This document shows positions 28,021-38,109 of a DNA stretch of 42,464 bases, piece by piece (positions within the stretch are counted from its first letter, which is position 1; every line of letters starts with the position of its first letter). The notes under the pieces are model-generated. The model searched no databases. It was not told the DNA's origin and saw nothing but the letters and a program-made list of their open reading frames with translations. Position numbers and translations under genes: made by a program. Source of the stretch: an uncultured Pelagibacteraceae bacterium (GTDB taxonomy: Bacteria > Pseudomonadota > Alphaproteobacteria > Pelagibacterales > Pelagibacteraceae); contig CABZGR010000004.1 in NCBI GenBank assembly GCA_902525295.1, positions 1-42,464 of the forward strand, in the 5' to 3' direction.

Positions 28021-29167
28021 CGCCCCATATCAAAAAATTGATAGAAGTTATCAACCTTGATATTGCATTTTGCTGTTTGATATTTTCAGTAGAAAATAAG
28101 TCATGATTAGATATAACTTCGTCTTTATATAATATTTTTATTTCGGCTAATTTTTCTCCCTTTTTTATCGGTGCTTGAATAGGACCTTCATAAACAATCT
28201 TTACTTTCATATATTTTTTTTTAGCTTTTGGAATGGTCTTATAAATTATGTCTTTGGTATTAACTTTTACTTTTTTCTTATTTCCCTGCCAAACATCTAG
28301 TTCATAAAGATATTCGTTATCATTATTTATTTTTATTGTATCGAAATTTGTAATTCCCCATGTTAACAATTTTTGTGATTGCTTTGATCTAGAATTTTTA
28401 GTTTCAAAACCACTTGCAACAGCTATCAATCGTCTTTCTTTTCTTAATATAGACGATGCAAGTGAATATTTTTCTGAACCAAGGTAACCAGTTTTAATTC
28501 CGTCTACACCCATATTTTTATACAATAATGGATTTCTATTACCTTGGGTAATGGGATCCCCGCCTGTCCTACTCCAAGTAAATTCTTTAATTTTAAAATA
28601 CTCATAATATTTAGGATGTTCTTTGATTAAATAATTAGACATAATTAAAATATCTCGAACCGTTGAATAGTTATTATCATCATTAATCCCTGATGAATTT
28701 GAAAAATTTGTATTTTCCATTCCAATTTCCTGAGCTTTCTCAGTCATTAGCAATGCAAACTCATCTTCTGTTCCAGCAATACCTTCTGCTAATGCTACAC
28801 ACGCATCATTACCTGAAGCAACAATTATTCCTAATAATAAATCTTCTACCGAAACTTCATCTCCAACCATTATAAACATTGATGAATAACCAGATGAGGA
28901 TAATCTCCAAGCATTCTCAGAAACAATGAATTTTTCATCTAAAGTGATTTCGCCACTTTTCAATAAATCAAAAGCAACGATTGAAGTCATTATTTTTGTC
29001 ATAGAAGCAGGAAATATTCTCTCATCAGGATTTTTTTCATATAAAATTTCACCAGACAAGTAGTCTTGTAGAATTGCAGTTCGTGCACTTATGTTAAATT
29101 TTGCATAAGAAATATTAGTAACAATTAAAAAAGATAGGACAAAACTAAATAGTGATTTTATTTTCAT
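28013..29167 (-). CDS. dacC: D-alanyl-D-alanine carboxypeptidase
   Basis: PASMTKIMT (SxxK), SGNDA (SxN), DGIKTGYLGS (KTG). Confidence 0.93.
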   Translation of the reverse strand: MKIKSLFSFVLSFLIVTNISYAKFNISARTAILQDYLSGEILYEKNPDERIFPASMTKIMTSIVAFDLLKSGEITLDEKFIVSENAWRLSSSGYSSMFIMVGDEVSVEDLLLGIIVASGNDACVALAEGIAGTEDEFALLMTEKAQEIGMENTNFSNSSGINDDNNYSTVRDILIMSNYLIKEHPKYYEYFKIKEFTWSRTGGDPITQGNRNPLLYKNMGVDGIKTGYLGSEKYSLASSILRKERRLIAVASGFETKNSRSKQSQKLLTWGITNFDTIKINNDNEYLYELDVWQGNKKKVKVNTKDIIYKTIPKAKKKYMKVKIVYEGPIQAPIKKGEKLAEIKILYKDEVISNHDLFSTENIKQQNAISRLITSINFLIWGDV

Positions 29168-29922
29168 AATTTTATTAACTCAATATTTTCAAAATTTATA
29201 TCAGATATCTCATTATATACATTTTTAATTGATCCTAAATTATAAAAAGGACCCTTATAAACCCTATATAAATTTTTAGACATTTTTTTGATATTTATGT
29301 CTTTTAAATTGTATTCATCTTCAAGTCTTTTTTTCAATGTAATTGCAGATTCTTCAAAAAATAAATCAGCAAATTTAATTATAAATTCAAATTTTGTATT
29401 TTTTGCTTTTTTAACTTTTGTATTATTATCTTTTTCAAGGGATATATTTTGAATTGATATACTGTCTACTGGAGCTTTATTAGCTACTTTTTTTTCCTCA
29501 TCAAATGTTTTAGCTTTATTTGCAACAAAAGTATTACTAGAATTTATTGTTTCTACACGTACATAGGGTTGATCAGGATCAATATCAAGTTCAGTCGCAA
29601 TCCTTTCAGAAATTACTGAATTATAAAATATTGGATATTTCGAATTTTTTCCTACTTTAGCAATCAAATACTTTTCATTTAACAAATTTGTTATTTTTAT
29701 ATCTGTATCTTTTTTAAGTTTATTATTGAAAATAATTAATGATCTTTGATCTATTTTTTTTGAAACTATTCGTTTTTTGAAAATATCATTATTATATATG
29801 AGAGCAAATCCATCATTTGAATAATTTTTGAAATCTTTATTTGTGATTACTTTTTTATTAGTAGTTTCACATGATGTTAAAATTATTGCTAAAAAAATTA
29901 TTATCTTAAGTTTCATTTTCAA
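29164..29922 (-). CDS. RlpA-like lipoprotein with degenerate double-psi beta-barrel and SPOR-like C-terminus
   Basis: IILTSCETT lipobox; TDIKITNLLNEKYLIAKVGKNSKYPIF...ISERIATELDI resembles RlpA; C-terminal FIIKFADLFFEESAITLKKRLEDEYNLKDINIKKMSKNLYRVYKGPF resembles SPOR. Confidence 0.65.
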   Translation of the reverse strand: MKMKLKIIIFLAIILTSCETTNKKVITNKDFKNYSNDGFALIYNNDIFKKRIVSKKIDQRSLIIFNNKLKKDTDIKITNLLNEKYLIAKVGKNSKYPIFYNSVISERIATELDIDPDQPYVRVETINSSNTFVANKAKTFDEEKKVANKAPVDSISIQNISLEKDNNTKVKKAKNTKFEFIIKFADLFFEESAITLKKRLEDEYNLKDINIKKMSKNLYRVYKGPFYNLGSIKNVYNEISDINFENIELIKL

Positions 29923-30901
29923 AACTATTTTTTAATGTGCATACCGCTAAACTAAATCTTAATGACCTGTTCCACTTTAAGATTAGCTTATAATTATTAA
30001 AAATAATATATGCAGGTTTAAGTTTATTTGCATTTTCAACTATTTCAGCATCAGGAGTAACTATTGCTGCTGTCAAATTGTCATATTTGTCCAAAAAAGA
30101 CGAATTTTTTATATAATTTTTTAAATATTTTACTTTTCTCTCATGTTTAATTTTTTTTGCTGATGTATTTAAATATTTATCAGGAATATTTTCATTTAGA
30201 TTAATTCTATAAAAACACGGAGTATTATCATTCCATCCAAGATTATTTAAATAGTTTGCTGCAGATGCAAAAGAGTCCTCAATATTTTTTAGATCAATTG
30301 ATCCATCTTTATTATAGTCAATTGCATGATTTTTAATTGTGGATGGCATAAATTGAAAATTACCAAATGCACCTGCCCAAGATCCAAATAATGTACTCGG
30401 ATCTATAATTTTTGCATCTACTAATTTTAAAAGGGTGATTAATTCTTTAGTAAAAAATTCACTTCTTCTTTGATCGTAGCTTAATGTTGCAAGTGAAGAA
30501 ACGATATCCATTTTACCTAAATAGTTTCCAAAGTTAGTTTCAATTCCCATAAGCGCTAATAGCAAATTTTTATCTACTTTGTATTCAGAAGACACTTTAT
30601 TAATAATATTATTTTCTTTATTTAATATAATTTTTCCTAATTTAACTTTTTTTGACGATGTTCTTTTTGAAATATATGTCTTTGTGTCTTCATAGAATTC
30701 TGGCTGGTATCTGTCATACTTTATTACATCAGGTAAAAACTTTGTTTTATCTATTAAATTATTAACTGTTGATTTACTAATACCTTCATTAATTGCTCTT
30801 TTTTTAAATTTAATTTTCCAATTGTTAAAATCATCAGCGATTAGAGTTGAAGAATTTAAAATAATTAAAATTGATATGATAAATAATTTAATTTTTTTCA
30901 T
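29906..30901 (-). CDS. mltB: Lytic murein transglycosylase (MltB family)
   Basis: LLALMGIETNFGNYLGKMDIVSSLATLSYDQRRSEFF, SWAGAFGNFQFMPSTIKNHAIDYNKDGSIDL. Confidence 0.92.
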   Translation of the reverse strand: MKKIKLFIISILIILNSSTLIADDFNNWKIKFKKRAINEGISKSTVNNLIDKTKFLPDVIKYDRYQPEFYEDTKTYISKRTSSKKVKLGKIILNKENNIINKVSSEYKVDKNLLLALMGIETNFGNYLGKMDIVSSLATLSYDQRRSEFFTKELITLLKLVDAKIIDPSTLFGSWAGAFGNFQFMPSTIKNHAIDYNKDGSIDLKNIEDSFASAANYLNNLGWNDNTPCFYRINLNENIPDKYLNTSAKKIKHERKVKYLKNYIKNSSFLDKYDNLTAAIVTPDAEIVENANKLKPAYIIFNNYKLILKWNRSLRFSLAVCTLKNSFENET

Positions 30902-31784
30902 ACAAATCTTTTAGGTATATCGATACAGCAATCCATATCAAAATAAAGCTGATTAATTTATGTATATCTAGTTCCTCATTATATAAGAAATAACCCAACA
31001 AGAATTGCAAAGTTGGAGTTATATAAAAAACCATGCCAGTCGGACCTAAACCACATAATTCAACACCTCTAACATATAAATATAAAGGAATCACGGTCAT
31101 AGGGCCTGCCAGCATGAATATTAACATTAATTTAACATTCGATATATCAAAATCATTTAAATCATTTTGTACAATTAAATAAAAAGCAAATATTACCGCT
31201 GGAAAAATAAATAAACTTTCAACTAATAAACCAATATCTGTGTCTACATCAATTTTTTTTCTTACTAAATTATAAAAACTCCAACTTAAAGCTACTATTA
31301 ATCCAACCCATGGTATTGATTGGAAACTAGATATTACTAAATACAAAATTGATATAGTTACGATTAAAAGTGAAATTTTAGTTTTGAAACTTAATTCCTC
31401 TTTTAAAAAAAAATAACCTAAAAAAACACTTATTATAGGCATTATAAAATATCCAAAACTAGCATCTATAACTTGATCATTCCCTATTGCATAAATCCAA
31501 ACTGCCCAATTCGTAAAAATTAATAATCCAGATAAAAACAGCATCATAATTTTTTTTTTATCTTTAAAAACTGAGCTAAATTTTTTCCACTTTGATAAAA
31601 TGATTGTTGTTAAAATTAGCATAACAGTTGTCCATGCACTTCGATGTAGGACAACTTCAATATGGCCAGCAAAAGCAATATATTTAAAATATATAACTCC
31701 GATAAAACCCCACCAGAAAGAACCAAATGCCGTTAAAATTATACCTTTATTAAATTGATTTTTGCTTAACATTATATTGATCAA
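30888..31784 (-). CDS. rarD: RarD-like EamA family transporter
   Basis: GSFWWGFIGVIYFKYIAFAGHIEVVLHRSAWT; NWAVWIYAIGNDQVIDASFGYFIMPIISV; RGVELCGLGPTGMVFYITPTLQFLLG. Confidence 0.88.
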   Translation of the reverse strand: MINIMLSKNQFNKGIILTAFGSFWWGFIGVIYFKYIAFAGHIEVVLHRSAWTTVMLILTTIILSKWKKFSSVFKDKKKIMMLFLSGLLIFTNWAVWIYAIGNDQVIDASFGYFIMPIISVFLGYFFLKEELSFKTKISLLIVTISILYLVISSFQSIPWVGLIVALSWSFYNLVRKKIDVDTDIGLLVESLFIFPAVIFAFYLIVQNDLNDFDISNVKLMLIFMLAGPMTVIPLYLYVRGVELCGLGPTGMVFYITPTLQFLLGYFLYNEELDIHKLISFILIWIAVSIYLKDLYEKN

Positions 31785-31832
31785 TTAAACTATTTTGTTT
31801 ATGAAATATAGAATTTTAATTATTATAAATTA

Positions 31833-31922
31833 GGAGAGATGGCTGAGCGGTTGAAAGCACCGGTCTTGAAAACCGGCAAAGGGGCAACTCTTTCCTGGGT
31901 TCGAATCCCAGTCTCTCCGCCA
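31833..31922 (+). tRNA. tRNA-Ser (UGA)
   Basis: GGAGAGATGGCTGAGCGGTTGAAAGCACCGGTCTTGAAAACCGGCAAAGGGGCAACTCTTTCCTGGGTTCGAATCCCAGTCTCTCCGCCA; long variable arm, encoded CCA. Confidence 0.97.
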
Positions 31923-32183
31923 CTAATATTTATTTTTAAATTCTATAAGTTTTTTTAAGATAACTTCATCTTCAAAGTCTTTTGAATTTTTACCTAAACT
32001 AAAATTGACTAAAGTTTCATCATCAAAATTAATTAACTTATCTAAAGAAACTAATTCTTTATGATCTAGATTATCAATAATTGAATTAACAAATTTACTG
32101 ACAAAGATATCCATTTCTTTAGTTCCACGATATTGAGCTCTGTATAAAATTTTATTAATTAAATTTTGTTTATTTGAATCCAT
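31923..32183 (-). CDS. sdhE: Succinate dehydrogenase FAD assembly factor (SdhE/Sdh5 family)
   Basis: 86 aa; LINKILYRAQYRGTKEMDIFVSKFV; beside recG. Confidence 0.85.
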   Translation of the reverse strand: MDSNKQNLINKILYRAQYRGTKEMDIFVSKFVNSIIDNLDHKELVSLDKLINFDDETLVNFSLGKNSKDFEDEVILKKLIEFKNKY

Positions 32184-32209
32184 TAATTAAATCTTTATAT
32201 ATATAAATC

Positions 32210-34249
32210 ATGAATGATCACGACTATTTATTGTCAAATATTCAGAATATTAAAGGTATAGGGAAAAAAACAAGCCAATTATTTAAAAGAAAAAATATAA
32301 ATACAATTTTTGATTTATTGTGGCATCTACCTACGAGTAAAATTGAAAATTCCAAAGTAACAAATATTGGTGATATACAAATAGGTAAGTTACAAACAAT
32401 TAAATTAACTCCTTTAAAATATAATTTTCCTAGAATAAGAAGATTGCCCAACCGAGTTGTATGTCAAAGTAATGATATAAAAATAGATTGTGTTTTTTTT
32501 AATTCCTATGAAGGATATATAAAAAAAATCTTACCATTAAATACTGAAATAATAATAAGTGGAAAAATTAATTTTTTTAGAAATAAATATCAAATCACTA
32601 ATCCGACTCAGGTTAAAGAAAGTAATGAAAATATCTTAGAGACTCAAAATAAATATAGTCTTACAGAAGGTCTTACAATCAATAAATACAATAATATAAT
32701 TAATGAAGTTTTAAAGGAATTACCAGATTTAGATGAGTGGCTAAATGACGATATAAAGAAAAAATTTAATAATATTAAGTGGAAAGACGCAATCTTAAAA
32801 ATTCACAAACTTGATACTAAGGAAATTTTAAAATCTAAGTATTATAAACGGTTAGTTTTTGACGAATTATTTGCTCATTTTTTATTATCCTCAAAAATAA
32901 GAACTAAAATAAAAAAAATAAAGAAATCACAAAAAATTTTTAAAGATTGTAAGGAAAAATTGATACAGGATTTAAATTTTAAATTAACAAATGATCAAGA
33001 AGCAGCAATAAAAATTATAAACGAAGATCTTAAATCAAAAAGTAGGATGTTTAGACTTTTACAAGGAGATGTTGGATCAGGTAAAACAATAGTATCGATG
33101 ATAGCTGCGGTAAATTGTATAAATTCTGGATATCAAACGAGCTTTATGGTGCCGACTGAAATTCTAGCTAAGCAACATTTTTCTTTTGCTAAAAAATATC
33201 TTCCCAAAAATATTAAAATTGAAATGTTAACAGGTAAGTCAAAATATGCTGATAGAAAGAAAATTTTAGAAAATCTTAAACTTGGTAAAATAGACTTTCT
33301 GATAGGAACACATGCGTTATTCCAAAAAAAAGTTGAATATAATAAACTGGGTTTAATAATAATTGATGAACAACATAAGTTTGGTGTTCGTCAGCGTAAA
33401 GAGTTATCAGAAAAAGGTGGAAATAACTGCGATGTTCTAGTCATGTCTGCAACTCCAATACCAAGAACAATGATGATGACAGTTTATGGTGATATGGATT
33501 TAACCTTAATTAAAGAAAAACCAAAGAATAGAAAAAATATAGTCACATATAGCAAGTTAGAAGATAAAATATCTGAAATAATTAGATTTGTTAAAAAAGA
33601 AATTTCTAATAAAAATCAAATTTTCTGGGTTTGTCCTTTGATTGAAGAGTCGAAAAAAGTTGAACAACAATCTGTTGTAAATAAATTTAAGTATTTAGAA
33701 AAATATTTTAAGAATAGAATTGGATTAATTCATGGTTCGCTTGATAAGGATGAAAGGAATAAAATTTTAAATAATTTCTTAGATAGAAAGTTGGATATAT
33801 TGGTTTCAACCACTGTTATTGAGGTTGGAATTGATTTTCCTAATGCTAACGTAATTGTTATTGAAAATGCTGATAAATATGGTTTATCTCAATTACATCA
33901 ATTACGAGGTCGTGTCGGTCGTGGTAGTAAACAATCTTACTGTATATTGATGTTTAAATCCTCACTAAGTGAAAATGCAAAAAAAAGAATTAACATTCTC
34001 AAAAGTTCAGATGACGGTTTTGTAATTTCTGAGGAAGATATGAAATTGCGTGGATATGGAGATTTGTTAGGATTTAAGCAAAGTGGAATTAAAAATTTTA
34101 GATTAGCTGATCCCATATTAAATGAAGATTTATTCTTACTTGCTGAGGCAGAAGTAAAAAAATTAGAGATGAAAGGTGATAATTTTAGTAAATATAATAA
34201 ATTATTAAAATTATACGATCGAGCCTCAATAATTAACGAAGTTTCTTAA
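32210..34249 (+). CDS. recG: ATP-dependent DNA helicase RecG
   Basis: LQGDVGSGKTIVSMIAA, IIDEQHKFGVRQR, MSATPIPRTMMMTVYGDMD, LHQLRGRVGRGSKQSYCILM. Confidence 0.97.
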   Translation: MNDHDYLLSNIQNIKGIGKKTSQLFKRKNINTIFDLLWHLPTSKIENSKVTNIGDIQIGKLQTIKLTPLKYNFPRIRRLPNRVVCQSNDIKIDCVFFNSYEGYIKKILPLNTEIIISGKINFFRNKYQITNPTQVKESNENILETQNKYSLTEGLTINKYNNIINEVLKELPDLDEWLNDDIKKKFNNIKWKDAILKIHKLDTKEILKSKYYKRLVFDELFAHFLLSSKIRTKIKKIKKSQKIFKDCKEKLIQDLNFKLTNDQEAAIKIINEDLKSKSRMFRLLQGDVGSGKTIVSMIAAVNCINSGYQTSFMVPTEILAKQHFSFAKKYLPKNIKIEMLTGKSKYADRKKILENLKLGKIDFLIGTHALFQKKVEYNKLGLIIIDEQHKFGVRQRKELSEKGGNNCDVLVMSATPIPRTMMMTVYGDMDLTLIKEKPKNRKNIVTYSKLEDKISEIIRFVKKEISNKNQIFWVCPLIEESKKVEQQSVVNKFKYLEKYFKNRIGLIHGSLDKDERNKILNNFLDRKLDILVSTTVIEVGIDFPNANVIVIENADKYGLSQLHQLRGRVGRGSKQSYCILMFKSSLSENAKKRINILKSSDDGFVISEEDMKLRGYGDLLGFKQSGIKNFRLADPILNEDLFLLAEAEVKKLEMKGDNFSKYNKLLKLYDRASIINEVS

Positions 34250-34869
34250 ATTTTTTTTGGATCTGAAGTACCAGCTGAAACAATAAATTTAGAAGCTTCT
34301 TCAAAAGTCATATCTAAATAAATAACTTCATCTTTAGGGAACATTAATAAAAATCCACTTGTAGGATTTGGTGTTGTTGGAACAAATACATTAATAAGAT
34401 TTGTATTTGTTTTTTTTGATATTTCACCATCGTTTTCTCTTGTCGCAAATCCCACTGCCCAACTCCCTTTTCTAGGATACTCAACCAAGACTACACTTTT
34501 TTTTGACCCTTTTTTTGGTGCTAATGTTTCAGTCATTTGGCCAATTGCTGAATAAATTGTTCTAAGAATTGGTATTCTTTTTAATATATCATTAAATATT
34601 TTAAGTATTTTTTTTCCAATAAATGATAGAGATAAACTTCCAATTATTGTAATAAAAATTATAGCTAATAATATTTCTAAACCTGGTATTGCAAAAGGCA
34701 AATAACTATTTGGATTTAATTCGTTTGGTATTAATTTTGACGATATAGATATAAAAAATCTAGTTAAATATAATGTGATACCTATTGGAACAAGAACAAC
34801 TATTCCTGCTATAAAATAGTTTCTAAGTCTTCCAAGGATTGAAATGCCTCTTCTCTTTAATTTTGCCAT
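34246..34869 (-). CDS. DUF502 family membrane protein
   Basis: RLRNYFIAGIVVLVPIGITLYLTRFF, IPILRTIYSAIGQMTETL, VFVPTTPNPTSGFLLMFPKDEVIYLDMTFEEASKFIVSAG. Confidence 0.92.
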   Translation of the reverse strand: MAKLKRRGISILGRLRNYFIAGIVVLVPIGITLYLTRFFISISSKLIPNELNPNSYLPFAIPGLEILLAIIFITIIGSLSLSFIGKKILKIFNDILKRIPILRTIYSAIGQMTETLAPKKGSKKSVVLVEYPRKGSWAVGFATRENDGEISKKTNTNLINVFVPTTPNPTSGFLLMFPKDEVIYLDMTFEEASKFIVSAGTSDPKKI

Positions 34870-34872
34870 AAA

Positions 34873-34950
34873 TTAACTGTAACTTGCATATAAAACAAAT
34901 ACGACTGCTAGTACAAATAGTACTATTAAAATTTTGTTATTAAGTATCAT
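34873..34950 (-). CDS. Candidate 25-aa single-TM membrane microprotein
   Basis: Hand translation: MILNNKILIVLFVLAVVFVLYASYS*. TATAAT lies 7 nt upstream of the ATG; DUF502 starts 3 nt after the stop codon. Confidence 0.45.
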   Translation of the reverse strand: MILNNKILIVLFVLAVVFVLYASYS

Positions 34951-34992
34951 ATAAATTATTATAAAAAAGGTGTAATATATTAAGTAAAAAAA

Positions 34993-35814
34993 GTGAATAG
35001 AAGAAATTTCATACATTTATTTGGTTGTAGTTGCTTATCTTTTGGCCTATCTGCATGTGGTAGTGCACCGATAACAGATCGAAAACAACTAAAATTAATT
35101 CCCGAATCTAACCTTAATGCAAAAGCTGCTCAATTATATGAAAAGGTAAAAGAGAAAGAAACTTTAAGTGACGATAGTAAAACATTAAATCAAATAAAAG
35201 AAATTGGATCTAAAATTGAATATTCAATATCAGAATACTTTGACCGAAATAATATCCCTGACCCAACTGTAAATTTTGATTGGGAATATATACTTATTGA
35301 TAAAAAAAAAGTTAAAAATGCTTGGTGTATGCCTGGAGGTAAAATAGCTGTTTATACAGGTCTATTAGATATAACTAAAAATGAAGATGGATTGGCAGCT
35401 GTAATGGGTCATGAAATTGCGCATGCTGTTGCAAAACATTCGGTAGAAAGAGCAAGTAGAGGTGTTTTATTAAATACCGGTACGGCAATTTTAGATATAG
35501 CAACTAAAGGAGCTGTTTCAAATATTAATAAAACAACTGGAATGAATGCAGTTGGTTTATTATCACAGATAGGAATTATGAATCCTTTCAATAGAAAACA
35601 AGAAAGCGAAGCTGATTATCTTGGTTTAATATTTGCATCACTTTCTGGTTATGACATTAGGGAAACAATTAAAGTTTGGGAAAGAATGAAAGAAGCTAAA
35701 AAAGGGAAAGAACCACCAGAATTTATGTCTACTCACCCATCTTCAACAAATAGGATTAATAATATTACAAATTGGATAAACGAAATTATTATTAAATATC
35801 CACCTATCGCATAA
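34993..35814 (+). CDS. M48 family metallopeptidase, putative Tat/lipoprotein
   Basis: GTG start; MNRRNFIHLFGCSCLSFGLSACGS; HEIAH zinc motif; ESEADYLGLIFASLSGYD. Confidence 0.92.
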   Translation: MNRRNFIHLFGCSCLSFGLSACGSAPITDRKQLKLIPESNLNAKAAQLYEKVKEKETLSDDSKTLNQIKEIGSKIEYSISEYFDRNNIPDPTVNFDWEYILIDKKKVKNAWCMPGGKIAVYTGLLDITKNEDGLAAVMGHEIAHAVAKHSVERASRGVLLNTGTAILDIATKGAVSNINKTTGMNAVGLLSQIGIMNPFNRKQESEADYLGLIFASLSGYDIRETIKVWERMKEAKKGKEPPEFMSTHPSSTNRINNITNWINEIIIKYPPIA

Positions 35815-35815
35815 G

Positions 35816-35891
<76 letters not shown>

Positions 35892-35940
35892 AAAAAGCGT
35901 TTTTTATATTGATTTTTTTTTATTAATCAATGTTAAAAAT

Positions 35941-37053
35941 TTACAATTTATTGATGTACTTATCGTGAAATTCATCAAAAGTACCTTGTTTTATATTGTC
36001 TCTGATGTTTCTCATTAAATCTTGATAAAAGTTGATGTTATTTAAGGTCAGAATCATTGAGGCCAACATTTCATTAGTGTTAAATAAATGATTTAAATAA
36101 TTCTTAGAATATTTATTTAAATTGAACTTTGTGACATTTTTGTCCAGAGGAGTATTATCATTTTTATATTTTGAATTTCTAATTTGAATTTGTCCATCCC
36201 ATGTAAATGCTAAACCAGTTCTGCCAGATCTTGTGGGCATTACACAGTCAAACATATCAACACCCCTCTTAACTGCTCCAAGTATATCAGATGGAGTTCC
36301 AACACCCATTAAATATCTTGGTTTATCTTTAGGCATATGATCTTTTATTCCATCAAGAACATTAAACATTTCATCTTGTGTTTCCCCCACTGCCAGACCT
36401 CCTAGAGCATATCCATTAAATCCAATATCTATAAGATTGTTTAAAGATTTGATTCTTAGATCATTAAATAATCCACCTTGTACAATTCCAAATAAACCTT
36501 TGTGGTCATTTATTCCAAATGCATCTTTTGATCTTTTTGCCCACTCTGATGATAATTCCATTGATTTTTTAATTTTATCATAGTCTTTAGTATTTTTAGG
36601 GCATTCATCCATAACCATTACTATGTCTGAGTTCAAACCTTTTTGAATTCTTATGCTTTCTTCAGGGCTTAAAATAAAAGTTTTACCATCTATATGTGAT
36701 TGAAAAATTGCACCTTTATCTCTATCGATTTTATTTAATTTCGACAGAGACATTACTTGAAAACCACCTGAATCAGTTAAAATTGGTAGGTCACAATTCA
36801 TGAATTCATGAAGTCCTCCAACACTTTCAATTCTTTCTACACCAGGTCTTATCATTAGATGGTACGTATTTGATAAGATGATCTCACTACCTGTTTTTTT
36901 TATATCATCTAAAAAAACACCTTTAACAGTTGCTTGAGTACCAACTGGCATAAATGCAGGAGTGTTTATATTGCCTCTATGGGTCTCTATAATTCCTACT
37001 CTTGCATAATTTTGAGTATGATGAACATTAAAATTGAAATCTTTTAATGACAT
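35941..37053 (-). CDS. tgt: tRNA-guanine transglycosylase
   Basis: TPAFMPVGTQATVKGV, LTDSGGFQVMSL, GIVQGGLFNDLR, FDCVMPTRSGRTGLAFT. Confidence 0.97.
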   Translation of the reverse strand: MSLKDFNFNVHHTQNYARVGIIETHRGNINTPAFMPVGTQATVKGVFLDDIKKTGSEIILSNTYHLMIRPGVERIESVGGLHEFMNCDLPILTDSGGFQVMSLSKLNKIDRDKGAIFQSHIDGKTFILSPEESIRIQKGLNSDIVMVMDECPKNTKDYDKIKKSMELSSEWAKRSKDAFGINDHKGLFGIVQGGLFNDLRIKSLNNLIDIGFNGYALGGLAVGETQDEMFNVLDGIKDHMPKDKPRYLMGVGTPSDILGAVKRGVDMFDCVMPTRSGRTGLAFTWDGQIQIRNSKYKNDNTPLDKNVTKFNLNKYSKNYLNHLFNTNEMLASMILTLNNINFYQDLMRNIRDNIKQGTFDEFHDKYINKL

Positions 37054-37064
37054 TCATTATTTAA

Positions 37065-37622
37065 TTATTGAGATTTAAAACTTAGAATTTTATCTGGATT
37101 TGAAACTGCTCCGTTATCGCCATCACCTTTTGTAATCATATCAACAAATTCCATTCCCTCTATTACTTTTCCAAAAACAGTATATTGTCTATCTAAGAAA
37201 GGTGCTGGTTTAAAACATATAAAAAATTGACTATTAGCACTATTAGGATCTGACGATCTTGCCATAGAAACGGTTCCTCTATCATGAGGAAGGTCATTAA
37301 ATTCTTGATTTAAATCTGGTAAATCAGATCCACCAATACCCGCTCTTCTTAAATCGAAATCTTTTGAAGATGAATTTCCAAATTTTACATCACCTGTTTG
37401 TGCCATAAACCCATCAATTACTCTATGAAAAACAACATTATCATATTGTCCTGAATCAGCTAATTCTTGAATTCTTTTAACATGGTTTGGTGCAACATCA
37501 GGATACATTTCAATTTTTACATCACCATCTTTTAATTTTAAAATCATTATATTCTCCTTTGCTATTAAATTTGTTGATAAAAAAATAAAAAAAATAATTA
37601 AAATATTTAAAAATTTATTCAT
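37065..37622 (-). CDS. Peptidyl-prolyl cis-trans isomerase (cyclophilin), secreted
   Basis: Signal-like N-terminus; VVFHRVIDGFMAQTGD, RGTVSMARSSDPNSANSQFFICFKPAPFLDRQYTVFGKVIEGM. Confidence 0.95.
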   Translation of the reverse strand: MNKFLNILIIFFIFLSTNLIAKENIMILKLKDGDVKIEMYPDVAPNHVKRIQELADSGQYDNVVFHRVIDGFMAQTGDVKFGNSSSKDFDLRRAGIGGSDLPDLNQEFNDLPHDRGTVSMARSSDPNSANSQFFICFKPAPFLDRQYTVFGKVIEGMEFVDMITKGDGDNGAVSNPDKILSFKSQ

Positions 37623-38109
37623 AAACCTCTTTCAATGATTTAATTGTACTTTTGGTCGTAAATTTTTTCAAATCACCAGCATGTTGAGCGATTTCTTTAA
37701 CAAACCTAGATGATATTATTTGATTTTCAACATCTGACATTAAAAAAATTGTCTCAACTTGATTATTAAGTTTTCTATTCATTCCAGCTAATTGGAACTC
37801 ATACTCAAAATCAGAAACTGCTCTTAAGCCTCTTAAGATTATATTTGATTTATATTTTTTACAAAGGTCTGTTGTCAAAGTATTAAATTTTATAACATCA
37901 ACCTTATTCTTTTTAAATTTCAAATCTTTATAAAGAGCTCTTTTAACAATTTCTATTCTTTCATCTAATGAAAATAGGAAGTTTTTCTGATTTCCATCTG
38001 AAATACCTACAATTACTTTATCTACTATCTTAAGTGATTTTTTAATGACATCTATATGGCCAAAAGTTATTGGATCAAAAGTTCCTGGATAGATAGCTAT
38101 ATTTTTCAT
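37615..38109 (-). CDS. coaD: Pantetheine-phosphate adenylyltransferase
   Basis: AIYPGTFDPITFGHIDVIKK, ILRGLRAVSDFEYEFQLAGMNRKL, ISSRFVKEIA. Confidence 0.96.
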   Translation of the reverse strand: MKNIAIYPGTFDPITFGHIDVIKKSLKIVDKVIVGISDGNQKNFLFSLDERIEIVKRALYKDLKFKKNKVDVIKFNTLTTDLCKKYKSNIILRGLRAVSDFEYEFQLAGMNRKLNNQVETIFLMSDVENQIISSRFVKEIAQHAGDLKKFTTKSTIKSLKEVYE

